Source of the DNA: Suillus spraguei
Taxonomy: Eukaryota > Basidiomycota > Agaricomycetes > Boletales > Suillaceae
NCBI GenBank assembly: GCA_016800925.1
Contig: JABCPU010000439.1
Location: 1 to 53,898, forward strand
Direction of reading: 5' to 3'
Length of the DNA: 53,898 nucleotides
This document shows positions 1-14,281 of the stretch, piece after piece. The position numbers and the translations under genes are program-made. Position 1 is the stretch's first letter. Each line of letters starts with the position of its first letter. Under the pieces are notes generated by a model. It was not told the origin of the DNA. It made no database searches and worked only from the letters and a program-made list of their open reading frames with translations.

Positions 1-428
1 TACTTCTGAGTTCCATTACCTGGATACTCGAGACCATGTTGGAGGCCCTCGCACTGTGTCTCGCAGTCTGGATTACGGTAAAATACTTCCGTGAACTCCA
101 ACAACATTCAGCAGGAAGGATCATTGAGGACTGTTTCACGGTGCTGATCAAAACTCACATGTCTTACTTTACGAGGTGAGCTCATATTGTGATCATTGTT
201 CCCTTTTTTTCACTGAAGTGTAGTATGTGGTAATTTTGTCTCGGTTTCTTGCTTCGAACTTAATCTTAAGTTTTCTCCAACGCCCTCAACGGTTTCACTC
301 CCTTCTGCATACGAGCACGGTTTATCATTATATAGGATAAATATTCCCTGAAAACTCAGACTTCTCAAGGCCTGCTTCAGATTTGTCATCGCCATGATTT
401 CTTGGGCAAATGTACGCGCAAGAGCTAA
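1..428 (+). CDS. 3' end of a DUF6533-type membrane protein gene (partial)
   Basis: The window opens inside this gene. The first exon, to about 177, encodes a C-terminal stretch that closely parallels the complete DUF6533 gene at 40088-41802: both have a 'ALCLA.WI' helix followed by 'FR.LQ.HSA..II' and a terminal YFTR/YFSR. After an intron starting GTGAGC, two short exons (about 228-293 and 340-428) read 'FSPTPST' and 'SLKTQTSQG', matching 'SPTFTAD' and 'SLKTGV' of the other copy, and stop at TAA 426-428. The tail is shorter and more diverged than in the paralogue, so this could be an ageing copy. DUF6533 proteins are multi-pass membrane proteins of basidiomycetes with no established function. 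Confidence 0.7.
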
Positions 429-1303
429 GTCATGCAATATTGCTGCAGTTCCTCAGCAATCCATCCTCGATTCATTCACACGTCCCACCCCTGTTTTCTC
501 GCCTGACTCACGCCAACCAGCTTACAGAAGATGATTACAAGGTGAGCGCCGAGGCAGTGTGCATGGGACGGTGATCATTATGAGGATTTCAGGCACGCAA
601 GAATGATCAAACAAAGTGACAGACGCACTATGAGCATGACAATTGTCAATTCAGACCCTTGATGTTGGCATGAACAGGCTACCAGGTTGGCAGGTGCTAG
701 TAGCGAGGCTGCGACATAGATAAAGGTTGCGGAGGGGTCTAGCGGCTGGGTCAAACTCTCAATTGGGAAGGAAACTTGTAAATATTTGGCACTTGCTCTT
801 CTAGCCTAGCACTGAATTGCCTGCTATCCAAAGTTTTAGTCGACGCCAGCATGTATCCCCAACTTGAACTTGCACGTCACTCTGCCCTTCATTTTCTTGT
901 CTTCACTGCGTCACGCTGCGGGTCATCTGAAGACTGAAACTCGATCCAAGCGCTGGCAGTCATAAGAGATTCATGAGTCGGTCGGGCACTCCCTTGGGAT
1001 ATCGCAAGAGCTGAGGATGTGCCAACTTACTCTAATGACGTCTTCTACCGGGGTAGGTTGTAATGAGGGCGATGATGCAGGGATAAATTAAACGCGACAT
1101 AAATATCTAGGAGCAGGTCCTCAAATGTGCCAGGTTCCTTATAGGTAGTACCAGTAGCAGTGAGTCAGTCCCCTCGCTTGGTTTTCTCCATTAGTTTACC
1201 CAGCATTTCTAGAAGTGGCAGTTTTCATGCAAGTCAACGAGCATTCAAGAGTAAATACGGAAGGTATACTGTATAGGTATCTAGAGGACGTGGAGCACAT
1301 CCT
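429..1303. other. Gene-free stretch
   Basis: No coding frame, RNA gene or clear repeat was recognised between the DUF6533 fragment and the 3' end of the CYP51-like gene. Confidence 0.5.
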
Positions 1304-3323
<2,020 letters not shown>

Positions 3324-3585
3324 GAAAGAACGAAGCCAAGGTGGAAAGCAATGCTCACGCGCTGTCAATGAGCACTGGTAGGTTTCACGAAGTACGTGGA
3401 TTTTTCAGCGCGCATTTTATGCTGCAAAATAGGTCATCGAATCATTGTACGCGGCTTAGTCATCTCACTATCCGAACCAATCATATCCCGACAGTCGACT
3501 GGTATCCGACGGAGAGAAATTCAAGAGAATGGGGTGAGCAAATATGCAGTGGATAAACATTATGACGTGTGAAAATCTAATAGAA

Positions 3586-6501
3586 CTAAGCACCACCACA
3601 TAACTCCAGGACGAACTGCGCCTTCAACCCAACCTGTATGTCCTTGACTTTCACATTTACACACTGCCCTACCGGGATATACAGTCCTAGGCGTTTACTG
3701 CTGGTAGACCAAGTGATGGGACGTGACACCGAAGTTGGTTTGTCAGGAAGTCACGCGTCTTGCTAGGCTCTGTGATATATGCGCTGAGCGATTGCAGAGG
3801 GTCGATGCGATCACTGGGAGGATTCGGGTGGTCAAGGAAGCGCTTGATATACATCAGTGTCCACTGCATGCGATGACTCTGATCGCTATGCTTCCAAAGC
3901 TTCTCGTGCTTAAATACCTCGGTGGCGTAGTTAGTGAGCCACCCGGGAGTGAATGGACGTGTAGATGCCTTCGGCCGAAGTAGTGCATCCTTGATCTGCC
4001 AGTGCGCAACCAGATCGCTGTACCGTCGTAGTGGTGATGTGACACGCACATAACCTTCCCCTTCCGGGATACCCAAGGACCAGTGCATACCTGGCTCAAG
4101 GACATATTCAACAGGTGGGATATGCAATTTCGCCTGTAGGAATTCCGAGTGATCCACAAATCCATCTTCGTCCATCCTTGCAACTAGCCTCTCAATGTCT
4201 CTGTTGTCCTCGAGGGCAATCGGAGGCCGTGCAGAACGACGCAACATCGGCACTCCCTTTGCAGCGAACCACCGTGAAGCAACGCGGCATGCTGTTTTCA
4301 TACACTCGGCAACAAACAACCGTGAGCCGCGTTCACCTGAGAGTATACTTGATAGGTAAGGCTGGGGAAGCCACGATAATACGAAGCGTTCCTGGCTGGT
4401 ATTATAGGAGCGCCGTGAATTGGTCTTTCAGTAGCCACAAGAGTAGCCATGGAAGCTGAGAAGACGAATGGATTTAGTGTCTGGCGGTTACGCTGTCGGG
4501 ACCTGCGTGTCACGTCGTCGATAAGGCGCATATTCTCCACATCTTTAGTTTCTAGTACGGGTACATGGGAAGCTCCTGGGGTTTGGAGTGCCCCGAACGG
4601 GTAGCCACATTGAGCATCTTTTTCCAAGAAGTTGATCCACACTATCGTAATTCACTCTTTTAACGTTACGAATGAGACCCGCTTTAACATCGTAACCGAC
4701 CATGCCTTCAGCATCTACCTTGAAGCTGAATGTAAGTACAGGCTCAGGCTCTCCCTTTCGATGTGTAAGGGAGGAAGGTAGCATAGGCCATGTCCTGTGG
4801 ATAAAAGTATGCGGAGGAGCCATTTGACGTGCTGCTTCTGAGATAGCATGAGTCGGTGGAAGGACGGCGGTAGGGTCTGCAATGTGGACGTGTACCCAAG
4901 CCGACCCAGGCTCGTTAAGAACAGGTTCCACCGACAAGCCATCGTCCAGTTCTTCTGCGCCCAAGTCGTCAATCACGTAGACTGGCAAGCTTCCGAAGTC
5001 GTGTCGCAGATGCTCGACGGGATCACGATCATAGAAGTCTTCTGGTCCTAATGGTTGCTTTGTCTTCGTCTGCGAGGGTTGCAGCAAAGACAGGCTTCTT
5101 CTGATAAGAGCATCCTGATCTCTGACGCGCTGCGACTCTTTGTACGGCGTCAAGTCCAGATTCAGTTCCTTCCTCTGGTGACGATATCCTCCCAAGGAGC
5201 CATCTCCCCTATCTCTATCAAGAACTGCCGTAGACACACATCATCCACCATTTTATGAGCATGCAGGCCAATCCTCTTGATGATGGATGTGACCACTCCA
5301 GAAAGGGATCAGTACAAGAGCTACGCGTCCTGCGGAATGCGAGATGCAAGACATCAAGGATGGTGCGATCGTCTGGGGAAAATGTGATATCCTTTACGAC
5401 AACTCTGTTCGGAGGCTCATCCCATGACTCGCTAGCCTTCTCCCTGGTAGTAAGAATGAGGCCCCGAGCCTTCTCGATAAACGCCTCCAGTTCTGGACTC
5501 CTGTTCCGCACCATATCCACAACTTTCTGCAGTTTGACAACATGAGTTTCTGGCCGCACGTCGTACGTGAGCGCAATCCTCTGAGAATGCATGTGCGGCA
5601 CAAATTCGATAGGGCGACCCATGATATATTTATGCGTTGCGATTAGAGTCGGCCAACTCTCCGGTCTATAATCGCACACCATCTTTGCAGCATCTGAAAG
5701 ACTGACGGACGCCCACTCGTCTGGGACCTTCGCCCGCACACGAGAATATAGCATCACGTTCTTCCGCCCAATGACCATGAATGCCTTATTTATTTCTTTT
5801 TTCAGCCTCCCGTAGGAACTTCAGGATTTCAACGCGCGCATTAGTCTCTACGCGGTCCATTGGGATTACGCCGGTGCCCGCGCGGAGGGTGAGGTCCCCG
5901 TCAGCCATGCGAGGGACCTCGATGAACACATCTGACTCAACATGCTGAATTACTTCGCCTGTACTGATCAAGGAGAGATGCCACATGCGACCATTTAGAT
6001 ACGAATGGCCCAAGACTACACCATGTGCATATGTGTTACCCCTACAATATCATAAGTCACCGAGAATAAAAAAATAAATGAACCATAAGCTTACTTTCGA
6101 ATCTCGACCAGGGATCCAGGCTCTATGTAGGAAACTGCTGAAGTGTCCTCTGGTCCCACCCCAGGCTCTGCATCTTCTACATCATTTGCGAAGGTAGCTT
6201 GCGTTTCTGTCATGGGTGGCTTCGGCTTCGGCTTCACAATATCTAGTAGACGCATTTCGTCGCCTCGTAGTGTCTGAGTGTGCTTCCATGGTCGTTTAGG
6301 AGTAAATTTGGTCCCAGCGGCAACGCGGACGAGCTTATCCGTTAGCTTGGCAGTCGCAGCGAGCTCACTGGGCGGCAGTTTTCGAGGTCGACGATTAAAG
6401 CCTTTTGGGTTATTGTTCTTTGTTGGCGTAACTATCGGAGATTGTCTTGGCTGGACATTAGGCCGGATGTCTGCAAGCAGTTGGCCGGCGCGTCGATGCA
6501 T
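3586..6501 (-). pseudogene. RNB-domain exoribonuclease (Dss1/Cyt-4-like), frameshifted
   Basis: The gene encodes a 3'-5' RNase II-family exoribonuclease resembling the fungal mitochondrial enzyme Dss1/Cyt-4. The start is ATG 6501. A first exon of about 136 codons ends 'GSLVEIRK', followed by an intron (GTAAGC to TGTAG, about 6095-6043). The RNB signature 'VIDDLGAEELDDGLS' (about 5000) keeps its acidic metal-binding residues, and the C-terminal 'VTSPLRRYSDLVAHWQ' and an S1-like tail to TAG 3586 are visible. Frame changes occur near 5800 (+1 A), 5297 (-1 A), 5175 (-1 A), 4632 (+1 A), 4345 (-1 G) and 3690. Each sits in or beside a short homopolymer, with conserved protein on both sides. Mitochondrial targeting is family knowledge and is not shown by the sequence. 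Confidence 0.85.
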
Positions 6502-6869
6502 GAAAGTATACGGAGGAAAATGAAGGTGTGGCTGTGCAAAAAGTTAAGACCAAATGTCGAACGAGCGCCGGTCACGAGTTCCCACTGGCAGCGTTCCGAA
6601 GACACCTTCAGGTTTTCCTAAGTCGGTTGACATAGATCGCGTCCTCGCACTCTTCAATTTGTTCCGTATAACACCTCGACTTTGCTGCTGAATGGCGTCT
6701 CAAGCTCAAGTTTGAAGTTACCGCTGGCATGGTGATTGATGATTATGAAGTTAGTTCTGGAATCCAACAGCAATGCTATAATTGCTATTAGTATTCAATA
6801 TTCATGCATGCATGTTCCAAAGTAAGTTGTTATTTCGGGTGGGTTGCACATGTCCTTTAAATACAATCA
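6502..6869. other. Upstream region of the RNB gene
   Basis: No gene is visible. The stretch separates the start of the minus-strand RNB gene from a plus-strand STAND NTPase remnant and may hold the RNB promoter. Confidence 0.4.
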
Positions 6870-7414
6870 GGTATCGGCCAATCGAGCCTCCGTCACAACC
6901 TATCAATGCTGTCATGCTGTATGGCCGCGATGATCTTGCGGCAGAGTTGACGAACCTTGTAAGTTGTTGTCAATGATGAGCAGATTGCATTGAGTGGGAA
7001 AGAGCTCTTTGCGAAAGCTATCCTCGACAAACTGCACATCGCAAAGAGATTTGCTGATCGACGTTTCTTTGTGACATACGGTGGCCTGGATCCTTCGACC
7101 ATCACATTCGAAACCTTTATGACTCGTTTCGCGAGAGCCCTTGGCGTAGAGATCGCTGGCGCTGATCCCGTGCGCTAGATATCTACCTTTCTTCGTTCTG
7201 CCAACGCCCTCATTGTCCTCGGTGATATCTAGGTCTTTGAGGAGGCCAGCGCATCGTCAGCCCTCGGAGACATACCGCCAGTCATCGCTGAAATAGCTAA
7301 TATCCCTGGTATCATTCTGGTTCCCGCGTCACACAGTGAAATGAATGCAGCAAACGTACGATGGATTGCTCTGCCACTGGACTTAAGCTCTGCTCAAGTA
7401 GCACCAAAAGTCTA
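6870..7414 (+). pseudogene. STAND/NB-ARC-type P-loop NTPase remnant
   Basis: The frame 'MLYGRDDLAAELTNL', then a frame shift to 'VVNDEQIAL', then 'FADRRFFVTYGGLDPST' and 'FETFMTRFARALGVE', is typical of Agaricomycete NLR-like STAND NTPases. It continues in other frames with 'ISTFLRSANALIVLGDI', 'VFEEASASSALGDIPP' and 'VRWIALPLDLSSAQ'. The Walker A loop, normally GPGGMGKSSLAKA, is reduced to 'LSGKELFAKAIL', and stops interrupt the frame at about 7178 and 7230. Only the nucleotide-binding region is present; no repeat domain was found. In intact members this domain senses ligands and oligomerises, but this copy cannot be functional. Confidence 0.7.
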
Positions 7415-8064
7415 GTCTCACGTTTGTAGAATTTACTTCGTAAAGCCTCGTGGCTCGAGTATTACAGACCCACAGATATTGATATTTTGTTTTAGGTCAG
7501 GCCTCAAGTACTCAGCACGCATCTTGATACACACATTTTTATTGATGCAGCTCCTGCTCATCGTATACAATACAAGTCACAAGTTGTATTGAAATGATCA
7601 GGCAGAATATCATGTGCAAAGCAGATGTGACAATGATAACATGGGACTGGGTTCACGGACACGATATCCCATACCCCAACTTCAACACTCGCCACCAATA
7701 CAGGAGCTACGAGAAAACCTTAGATTAATCTGTCAAGCACGCTGTTCACACCGGTAAATCAAAGGTTACTCGTTTGCGAAGATACAGTTCACCTCCTCTT
7801 ACCCTTCCAGTGAGCTATCATCTCACCCATCAATAATATATAAGGAATACCGTGCTGCGCAATCACTACATATTAGATTCACGAGTGTCGGCGATGATTA
7901 AGAGCTCAGTCGAATTAATGTATTGTCAATGATGGAAGTTGTAATCATTAGACACGGCTATAATGTACCACCATGGGACCTAGTAACTGAATAGTCTCAA
8001 GTTACCATCAGTTGTGGGGCTGACCTAGATAATTTCCCTTACGCCGAGGCGGTCGGAACGAAAT
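7415..8064. other. Gene-free stretch before the protease duplication
   Basis: Nothing recognisable was found. The shared duplicated sequence begins at about 8065 with 'TTTGAAGTTGCTCTC'. Confidence 0.4.
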
Positions 8065-10835
8065 TTTGAAGTTGCTCTCTATATGTGTCGTGTAGTTCCC
8101 AATTCCAGTAAGAGCGGTGATTAAAGACGCAATTCTTACAGAAGGTTTCCTGCGATCGGAAACTGGACACCTGGATCCTGGAACCGAGCTAAAGAGCTGT
8201 GTTCAAGACCTTGATGTGATCTACCGCAGCAAGAGCCTCTGAAATAGTAATCATTGGGGCCTGAGGGTCGGAGGTATTACTTATTGATAGGGCCGCCACC
8301 AAGACTACCTGGAGTTAGTTGATGTTGATTCCTCAAACACGTACTGATGGTGGAAAGGACCTGAGAGGACTCACACGTGGTTGATGCTAGTGGATAGGAG
8401 AGCACATAGTACCTTCAATCGGTCGTCCCAATATGGAAGTACTAACTTAGGTGGTTTCCATCCGACTTAGTCCGGGATTTCAAAAGCTTCATCATTTGGA
8501 CTACAATTATGACGGATATTATATGTATTTTAGAGTAGATAAAGCTTTGCATCATTTTATAATTTTCGGGTCAGTTACCTGATGCGCCCCCCCCCCCCCA
8601 CTTAACTCAAACTTGAACTTGAAGCTCGCTCTTGTCTTCAATGTCTCGCATCTATCATGGTTCTTGCTAAAGCGTACCCCACGCAAGGAACCACTGGCTT
8701 CGCGAAACATTCCAGTGAGTATCCATAACTCATCACCATGGAGGCTGATGAACGTAACCTGCTGCTAGATGTGGGGAAGCGCAAATCATACAGAAACTCC
8801 ACAAAGGAATAAGACCTCCATAGCCTATTTTATGAAGAGTACGTAGTATGTACAACCTTCAAATCCGTATGCTGCTCTACGTCTGCAAAACTATCCTTCG
8901 TATACTTTGGTAATTCCACATTAGTTGGTGACGGCATCAGTGAATGAGGTTTGGGCAAAACCGACCCGGGAGTTGGTGGTATCGAGCACAGTGTAGAAGC
9001 GCTGGATGAATACGTAGCCATTGATGAAGTCAAGCCCTTTGCCACTGGGCGCGCCAAGATCACAAACGATGAGATATATGGAACCCTTCTCACCACCAAT
9101 ATGGGTGTTGAGAGAGCGAGGCCAGATTTGGGCGTTTGGGGTGAGACTGACCGTTTGCTGTGAAAAACGATGAACAATGGGTGTGAGAGCTGACAGAATT
9201 TCCATACCTTGTCAATATTGAAATCCAGGTTCTTCAGAGCACCGTACTGGTCAGAGGTAACCATGAGAAGTTTAGTCAACGGATCCACAGTAGCACTGGT
9301 CGCAGCCTGGTATGTGTGGTAGGCATCTGTCGAACGCTAATTAGACCATTATCACTCGCTGTACTCTAGTAGATACACACCGGTGGCAAGAAGAAGAAAG
9401 GTGGTGCCAGAATCGACGACACCAGCAGTGGATGATAAGATTGTTTTGGATCCATATGTGATGGCCTGATTGAAACCCCAATAGGCCGATGCAGGGTTGG
9501 TTTCGGTGATAGGACTGAAATAAAACATTTATTAACAGTCTGAATCGATCTAGGAACTGAGGTATCTTACGTGTATACAATGTCACCCTTGCACTTGGAA
9601 GGGTCAGCTCCACCAAAGGTGAGTTCTCCACCGGAGTCTAACCGTGAAGGACCGACCTCGGGCTGGAAAAAGATACCAACAACGTCCGCAGGAATATTGC
9701 CTTGGGAATACAGATTGTCAGTGACAGTCGGAATCGTCTCCATCTTCAAATCCAAATCTTGCAGGGTGCCGCGTGTCAAGAGTACAGGCCCGATGCCAAG
9801 GATACCGTCAAGACCACTATAGCCAACTGATTTAGAAGCAACACCGAACGACTGCGGGATGATGGTGAGCCCAGGACCGAGAGTGAGGGTGTCGAGGTAC
9901 TCGGTTTCCTATAGATAATCGTAGGTATTTTCAACTTATGATATCATTGTATGTCGCACCAGAAAAGTGACCAGAACCGTAGCCAACGGTCACAGGTTGC
10001 TCAATGTTGATGGCGCTGCCTGTTGGCACGTACGGAGTAGAGGAGTTAATCCATGTGTTCGAGCTACCGCTGTCGACCAACAAGGTGTCTTCAATAATAT
10101 ATCAACAGCCGTATGGTTTCTCAGTATTGAACTTACAGTATGTAGGGGGTTTTCCAATGCCAACTGATACGGTGTAAATCATATAATCGTTTGTCAAAGG
10201 AGTATTAAAAAAACGTTGTCCGCGCATGCTGGGATCCCTAAGGGCGTTCGCGCGAGCTTTATCGCGCGCCAAGATGTTATTAGTAGTACTATCGGAGAAC
10301 TGTAGCCTCCTGGCCATGGGGATGGTGACAGGGGATTTGCTAGCTTTAACGGGCGATCCCGTGATTGACAAAACTAGGTGGAGTAGGGTTAATAAGGATG
10401 CAGAGGAAAACATGGCCTGCTGGAAAGTGATGGTATCATACTCAGTAGCCCATTATCATTATATATGTGCTAGCGGATGGGATCATCGGCATGGGCACCT
10501 TACTAGCCACGAGTCAACTGAAAAAAGCGATGAGGTAGTTGCGATCTGTGTCATCAAGCCTGAGAGTGCAAGGATTCAGCTTCTCTATAAAATGTGGCAA
10601 GAGACGGTTTGCTTTTGATACCAGGTGGCAGGGATATACAATTCCCCTGTTTACCCACGTGGCCTCACGTTCATTTCTGCAGACCAATTATGAATACACC
10701 TTGGACCAAGTGGCAGAACGTTCGCGTCAGTGTCAAGGTTAGTGTGGCAAGCATCGCTAAGGAGCACGAAATAAATGAAACCAAACACTGATCGGACATT
10801 GAAAATGTATGTGCTTAGTCGTCTGAAGTGTACTA
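8065..10835. repeat. Segmental duplication, copy 1 (intact insertion site)
   Basis: About 2.7 kb nearly identical to 17348-17784 plus 21257-23620. This copy is uninterrupted and contains an A1 protease gene on the minus strand. It keeps the empty site 'GGACTACAATTATGAC' at about 8508-8523, where copy 2 carries a copia element. A run of 13 C (8587-8599) differs in length from copy 2. Its upstream end (10414-10835) also matches a third partial copy at 23930-24410. Confidence 0.9.
8921..10413 (-). CDS. Secreted A1 family aspartic protease, copy 1 (one frameshift)
   Basis: A pepsin-like acid endopeptidase of the type secreted by wood- and litter-decaying fungi. Exons fall at about 10413-10137, 10088-9960, 9908-9571, 9514-9381, 9326-9208 and 9157-8921, all with GT-AG introns of 48-57 bp. 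Features are a hydrophobic signal peptide from Met1, a propeptide with 'ARDKARANAL', the first catalytic motif 'LLVDSGSSNTW', the second 'GVVDSGTTF', and a C-terminal 'FINGYVFIQRFYTVLDTT'. The predicted length of about 410 aa suits the family. At the start of exon 3 (9904-9908) there are three A where copy 2 has two. This +1 shift breaks the frame after the first catalytic Asp, so copy 1 is probably inactive unless the base is an error. Confidence 0.8.
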
Positions 10836-10840
10836 TCATT

Positions 10841-11300
10841 CCGGGTAATCTGCAACATTTTCAGCAAATCTTTTGTAGCTCGTCAATCACTTCATATTAT
10901 CTTCCACGAATTTAGGGTGTTGTAGATTAGTACCGCCTCTATATAGATCTGATTTTTGCTTATTTTTAGGATTTTGTGGTGTGGTGTCGGATGAAAGCCG
11001 AGAAAATCCGGGGTCTGACTGCTAATCTGCAAAATATGGTCACGTCGAGTCACACCTCGGCATAGCACCGGCACAGTCAACTTTGACTCTCCGTACTGCG
11101 CTCTCAATCTGTTAGCGTTGAGTCGTCGAACTGGAAGCTTGAAGCTTAATGCTCTGATAAATAATGAATACAGCAACATATTATTATCAAGTATTGTGAT
11201 TCATGTAATTATTGTGAGTGTACTGGTGATATGGTCCTGAATAAGGTTGACCGCGCGCCACATCATACATTTGTACCTCAGCACCAACTCGAGAATCCGC
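10841..11300. other. Gene-free stretch
   Basis: No coding frame or known repeat was recognised between the protease upstream region and the SAP-domain ORF. Confidence 0.4.
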
Positions 11301-12026
11301 TCAACTACCAGCTGCCGGCACAAAGTGGGGAATAGGTGGAGGCGCCGAATGGTGCATGGGATAATATGGGGGCGCATACCTGCCAGGTGGGGGAAGATCC
11401 ATGCATGACATTGAGGGTTGAGGGATAGGCTGTGGTTGATAGCTGCCAAATGGTGCGTGCATTGAATTTTGATGACTCAGCGTGTCTTGTGGTACTGACT
11501 CAGTAGTGTTATTGCCGGTTTCAACATGCCGCCTGCGAGAATGGGCGGGATTAAATAAACCCTCATACCGCTGGTTTTTCTTGAGTTCTGGTTGGCCGTC
11601 AAAGAACTGCATAATTCGCTGGAGCAGCTCTGCCTTGAGTCCAGTCTCCAGTAATTGCAAGGCTGCAGCTATGTCACATAGCTCGTCCAATTTTTTTGTC
11701 TTGATTGCGCCTGTAAATGCAACTTGGGACCGCTCCTGCTCTGCTTGCCAATCATGTTTTCCCTGCTCCTCTGCAACCTTCTTCTGTTTGCTCGCCTCCT
11801 CTTGATGTTCACGTTGAGCCTGTTTGGCCTCCAGTCCCCTCAGCTCCATGTGGCCTTCCTCTGATGTCAGTACCCTTGAATATGGTGTCTTACAAGGATG
11901 TGATTGTTGGAATCCAAGCAATCCAAGAGGGAAGAGGTCAAAGGATCCAAGATAGGTACCAGTGGGAAGTGATAAGAAGAATGGTCTGAGCACAAGGCCA
12001 GAATGGCCAATAGCGTGTGCCAGCAT
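11301..12026 (-). CDS. SAP-domain, coiled-coil hypothetical protein
   Basis: An open frame of 241 codons, possibly starting at the internal Met60 (about 11849) because the first 59 residues look non-coding. Residues 60-105 are rich in E, K and Q and likely coiled coil ('EAKQAQREHQEEASKQKK'). Residues about 108-140 ('KTKKLDELCDIAAALQLL' and 'TGLKAELLQRI') fit the SAP helix-turn-helix DNA-binding motif. The C-terminus is rich in proline, tyrosine and histidine. SAP motifs bind AT-rich DNA. In Agaricomycetes such ORFs are often found near mobile elements, and this one lies in a repeat block. It may be element-borne or a relic; the exon structure is unknown. Confidence 0.45.
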   Translation of the reverse strand: MLAHAIGHSGLVLRPFFLSLPTGTYLGSFDLFPLGLLGFQQSHPCKTPYSRVLTSEEGHMELRGLEAKQAQREHQEEASKQKKVAEEQGKHDWQAEQERSQVAFTGAIKTKKLDELCDIAAALQLLETGLKAELLQRIMQFFDGQPELKKNQRYEGLFNPAHSRRRHVETGNNTTESVPQDTLSHQNSMHAPFGSYQPQPIPQPSMSCMDLPPPGRYAPPYYPMHHSAPPPIPHFVPAAGS

Positions 12027-12580
12027 GACAACATCGTTACGCTGTGCAATATGCCGTTTGATTTCATTGCACTATGAAATATGCTGTATTGATTAGTTTT
12101 ATTTTTGTTGCTATTCCACTCACCTTATAGTAGGCGCTCAAGTGCAAAAAACATCTCAGTTCTTTTCAATAGACTGAGATGTAAGTACCTAGTCACAAGT
12201 CACTGTTTTTGCCCAGGCTAATGGGTGCTTTAGTTACCTTGTTATCTAGGTACTTTAACCGTCAATAGAGTTCTTTTCAAGAGACTGAGATTTACCTTGT
12301 TATCTAGCGTGCCCGCTCCCTCCTCATTCGTCTCATAATCCCAGAGTGATTGGTAAGAAATTCACCAGGTTTCACAGTCCTTCCACAGTCAATGGTTCAG
12401 ACAATTACCAATGGTTGATAACATGGTGTTCATTGGGGGGTTGCAGAGACAGAGTTGCAGTTTTTCCAAGCAATTTACAATTGACTAAAAGGGTTGAGAT
12501 GGTATGGGAAATCTGAGGGGTTGGTATCCGTTAACTGGCGTGATGCAGTGCTTAGGGTACTTGTACAGGTTGGTTACCAT
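12027..12580. repeat. Non-coding stretch with a short direct repeat
   Basis: The words 'GTTCTTTTCAA' plus 'AGACTGAGAT' occur at about 12160 and again at about 12271, and 'TTACCTTGTTATCTAG' occurs twice (12235 and 12291). This looks like a fragment of a decayed repeat. No gene is visible. Confidence 0.4.
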
Positions 12581-13413
12581 TGTAAACATACAACCTAACC
12601 TGGGCTGTAGATAAAATACCTCCTAAGTCAGTATGTGAGTCTTGCGCTCCATCTAGTCTGCTTCACTAGTTAAACAAAAGTGTTTGACCCTAAAGGGGGA
12701 TGCCTGTTAGTATAGCTAAGTTCGAGTCAAACCAATGTGCGAAGGTAGTGTCGTAGTTAGCAGTAAGTTGCCACAGTCAGTGATGATGCTGCCAGAACTA
12801 GTGTTGAGAGTAGCAGTACTAGTGCAGTCGAAACAATGTCTGAAAATGTAACATCTAGTGAGTGGTGACGAGTGGTAATGTCAGCGGTAGTGGCAAGGAG
12901 TGAGCGGTGCAAAGAAACAGTAAAGAAACCTGCAGTACTTTCAGCGGTAAAGCAGCGGTGAGTGTGAAGTCCAGTCAAAATAGGGGTCAAAAAGTCTAGC
13001 AGTGTGCCAGCGGTAACAATGAATGAACGATATCAATTAATGAGCGGTAAAGAACTTTAAAGACCAAGGCCACTACTGGGTGAATCCAGAGCTAGACACT
13101 AATCCTGACCTATAGTATGATGAAAATAAGGTACTGTATTGTGCGGGCTACACAGTGCTTATATCCTATTTCGTATGTACTTGGGATGCATTAGGTGAGA
13201 TTAGTAGTGCTCGAGTGAAGTAACCACTGATATGTAAACGTAGCGCGAGGCAGCTGTGGCATGAGGCAACATATAATAAGACTTGCCATAGAATCAGTGA
13301 TAAGTGGTCATATACAAACTACACACCAAATGGAGCTATGTGGATGTGGCAAGGACATAAAAGGACATTGGTATGTGGAACATGGTGCGGCAGTTGGTAT
13401 GTGGAGTAATTGG
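12581..13413 (+). repeat. R repeat (solo-LTR-like), copy 1, 3' truncated
   Basis: Starts 'TGTAAACATACAACCTAACC' and runs about 830 bp colinear with the full copy at 19107-20067. It breaks off near 13413 against inverted gypsy sequence. Confidence 0.75.
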
Positions 13414-13429
13414 GAAGTTGTTCAAGTCG

Positions 13430-14281
13430 CAAAGTTCCGTCACAGGTGAGAGGGGTTCCCATAGATATTTCTTCAACAACTCTCATGCACCTTCCATCAA
13501 CATCATATTTGACTAAGAATTCTCTGTCTCCGAGTTTGTAAGAGGATACTTCTCATACTTCTGGGGCACTCCAGATGTCCTGCATCATATTAAACTGATT
13601 GTTGTCTTCAGCAGGTATCGCAGAAGACATAGGTTTGTCGTTATTGGGAATTTCCTCAATAGAGGCGGAGGGAATAGGAAGTTCGGATATCAACAACTCC
13701 AGCAGTACAAAATATTTGGACAATTTCAGTATATTTGTGGTTCATCCTCCCAGTTCTTCTTCAGGCTTTCATTTTCCCATTTGTTGTTCTTGGATGGGTC
13801 GTTGTTCGACAGGTCTAGGTGGTGATCTGGTTTCAGATTCAAATTTATTCTTGCGCTTCTCTGTACAGAAGATAGAAGATGGGGGTCGTGGGATTTGTAC
13901 TCATGGAGTGTTTTCTTCATTGGGGATTTTAATAGTGGGTGAAATGATGACTTTAGGAAGTTTTGAATTTTGCCATTTCTTGGCGTGATATGGGAAAGCA
14001 AGGGGTAGTCCAGCTTTCTTTCTGTCAGCATCTATGTCAAGTTCCATTTCATTGGATTTCGGAGTTCTTGGGAGAATGAGTGTCTCCTCAGCCCAGTCTA
14101 TAACTGGGTTCATAGTGCGCAACCAGGGGATTCCTAGAAGGATCTGATCCCTTCGGCCAAGTTTAGTGATATTAAACTTTCTGTACATGGTGTGTTCATC
14201 AATTTTAACCACCAATAGGCAGTAGTGCATAATTGGACCTCTTTTGATAAGGGTTCCATCGGTGGTTATAACCCAGAATGG
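13430..14281 (-). mobile_element. Ty3/gypsy polyprotein fragment (after the protease core)
   Basis: Minus-strand frames 'KFNITKLGRRDQILLGIPW' and 'TMNPVIDWAEETLIL' match the C-terminal half of a gypsy-type retroviral aspartic protease region ('LGLPWL...NP.IDW'), followed by a low-complexity linker with stops. The 5' boundary at 14281 abuts an R repeat. The missing N-terminal half of the same protein ends at 16708 on the opposite strand, so the two halves were separated by R insertion and an inversion. No reverse transcriptase was found nearby. Confidence 0.65.

Noticed and set aside
10226..10618. 130-codon plus-strand frame opposite the protease 5' end (repeated at 22982)
   Set aside because: It is antisense to a well-supported protease exon and has no motif of its own. 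Its openness in both copies follows from the duplication.
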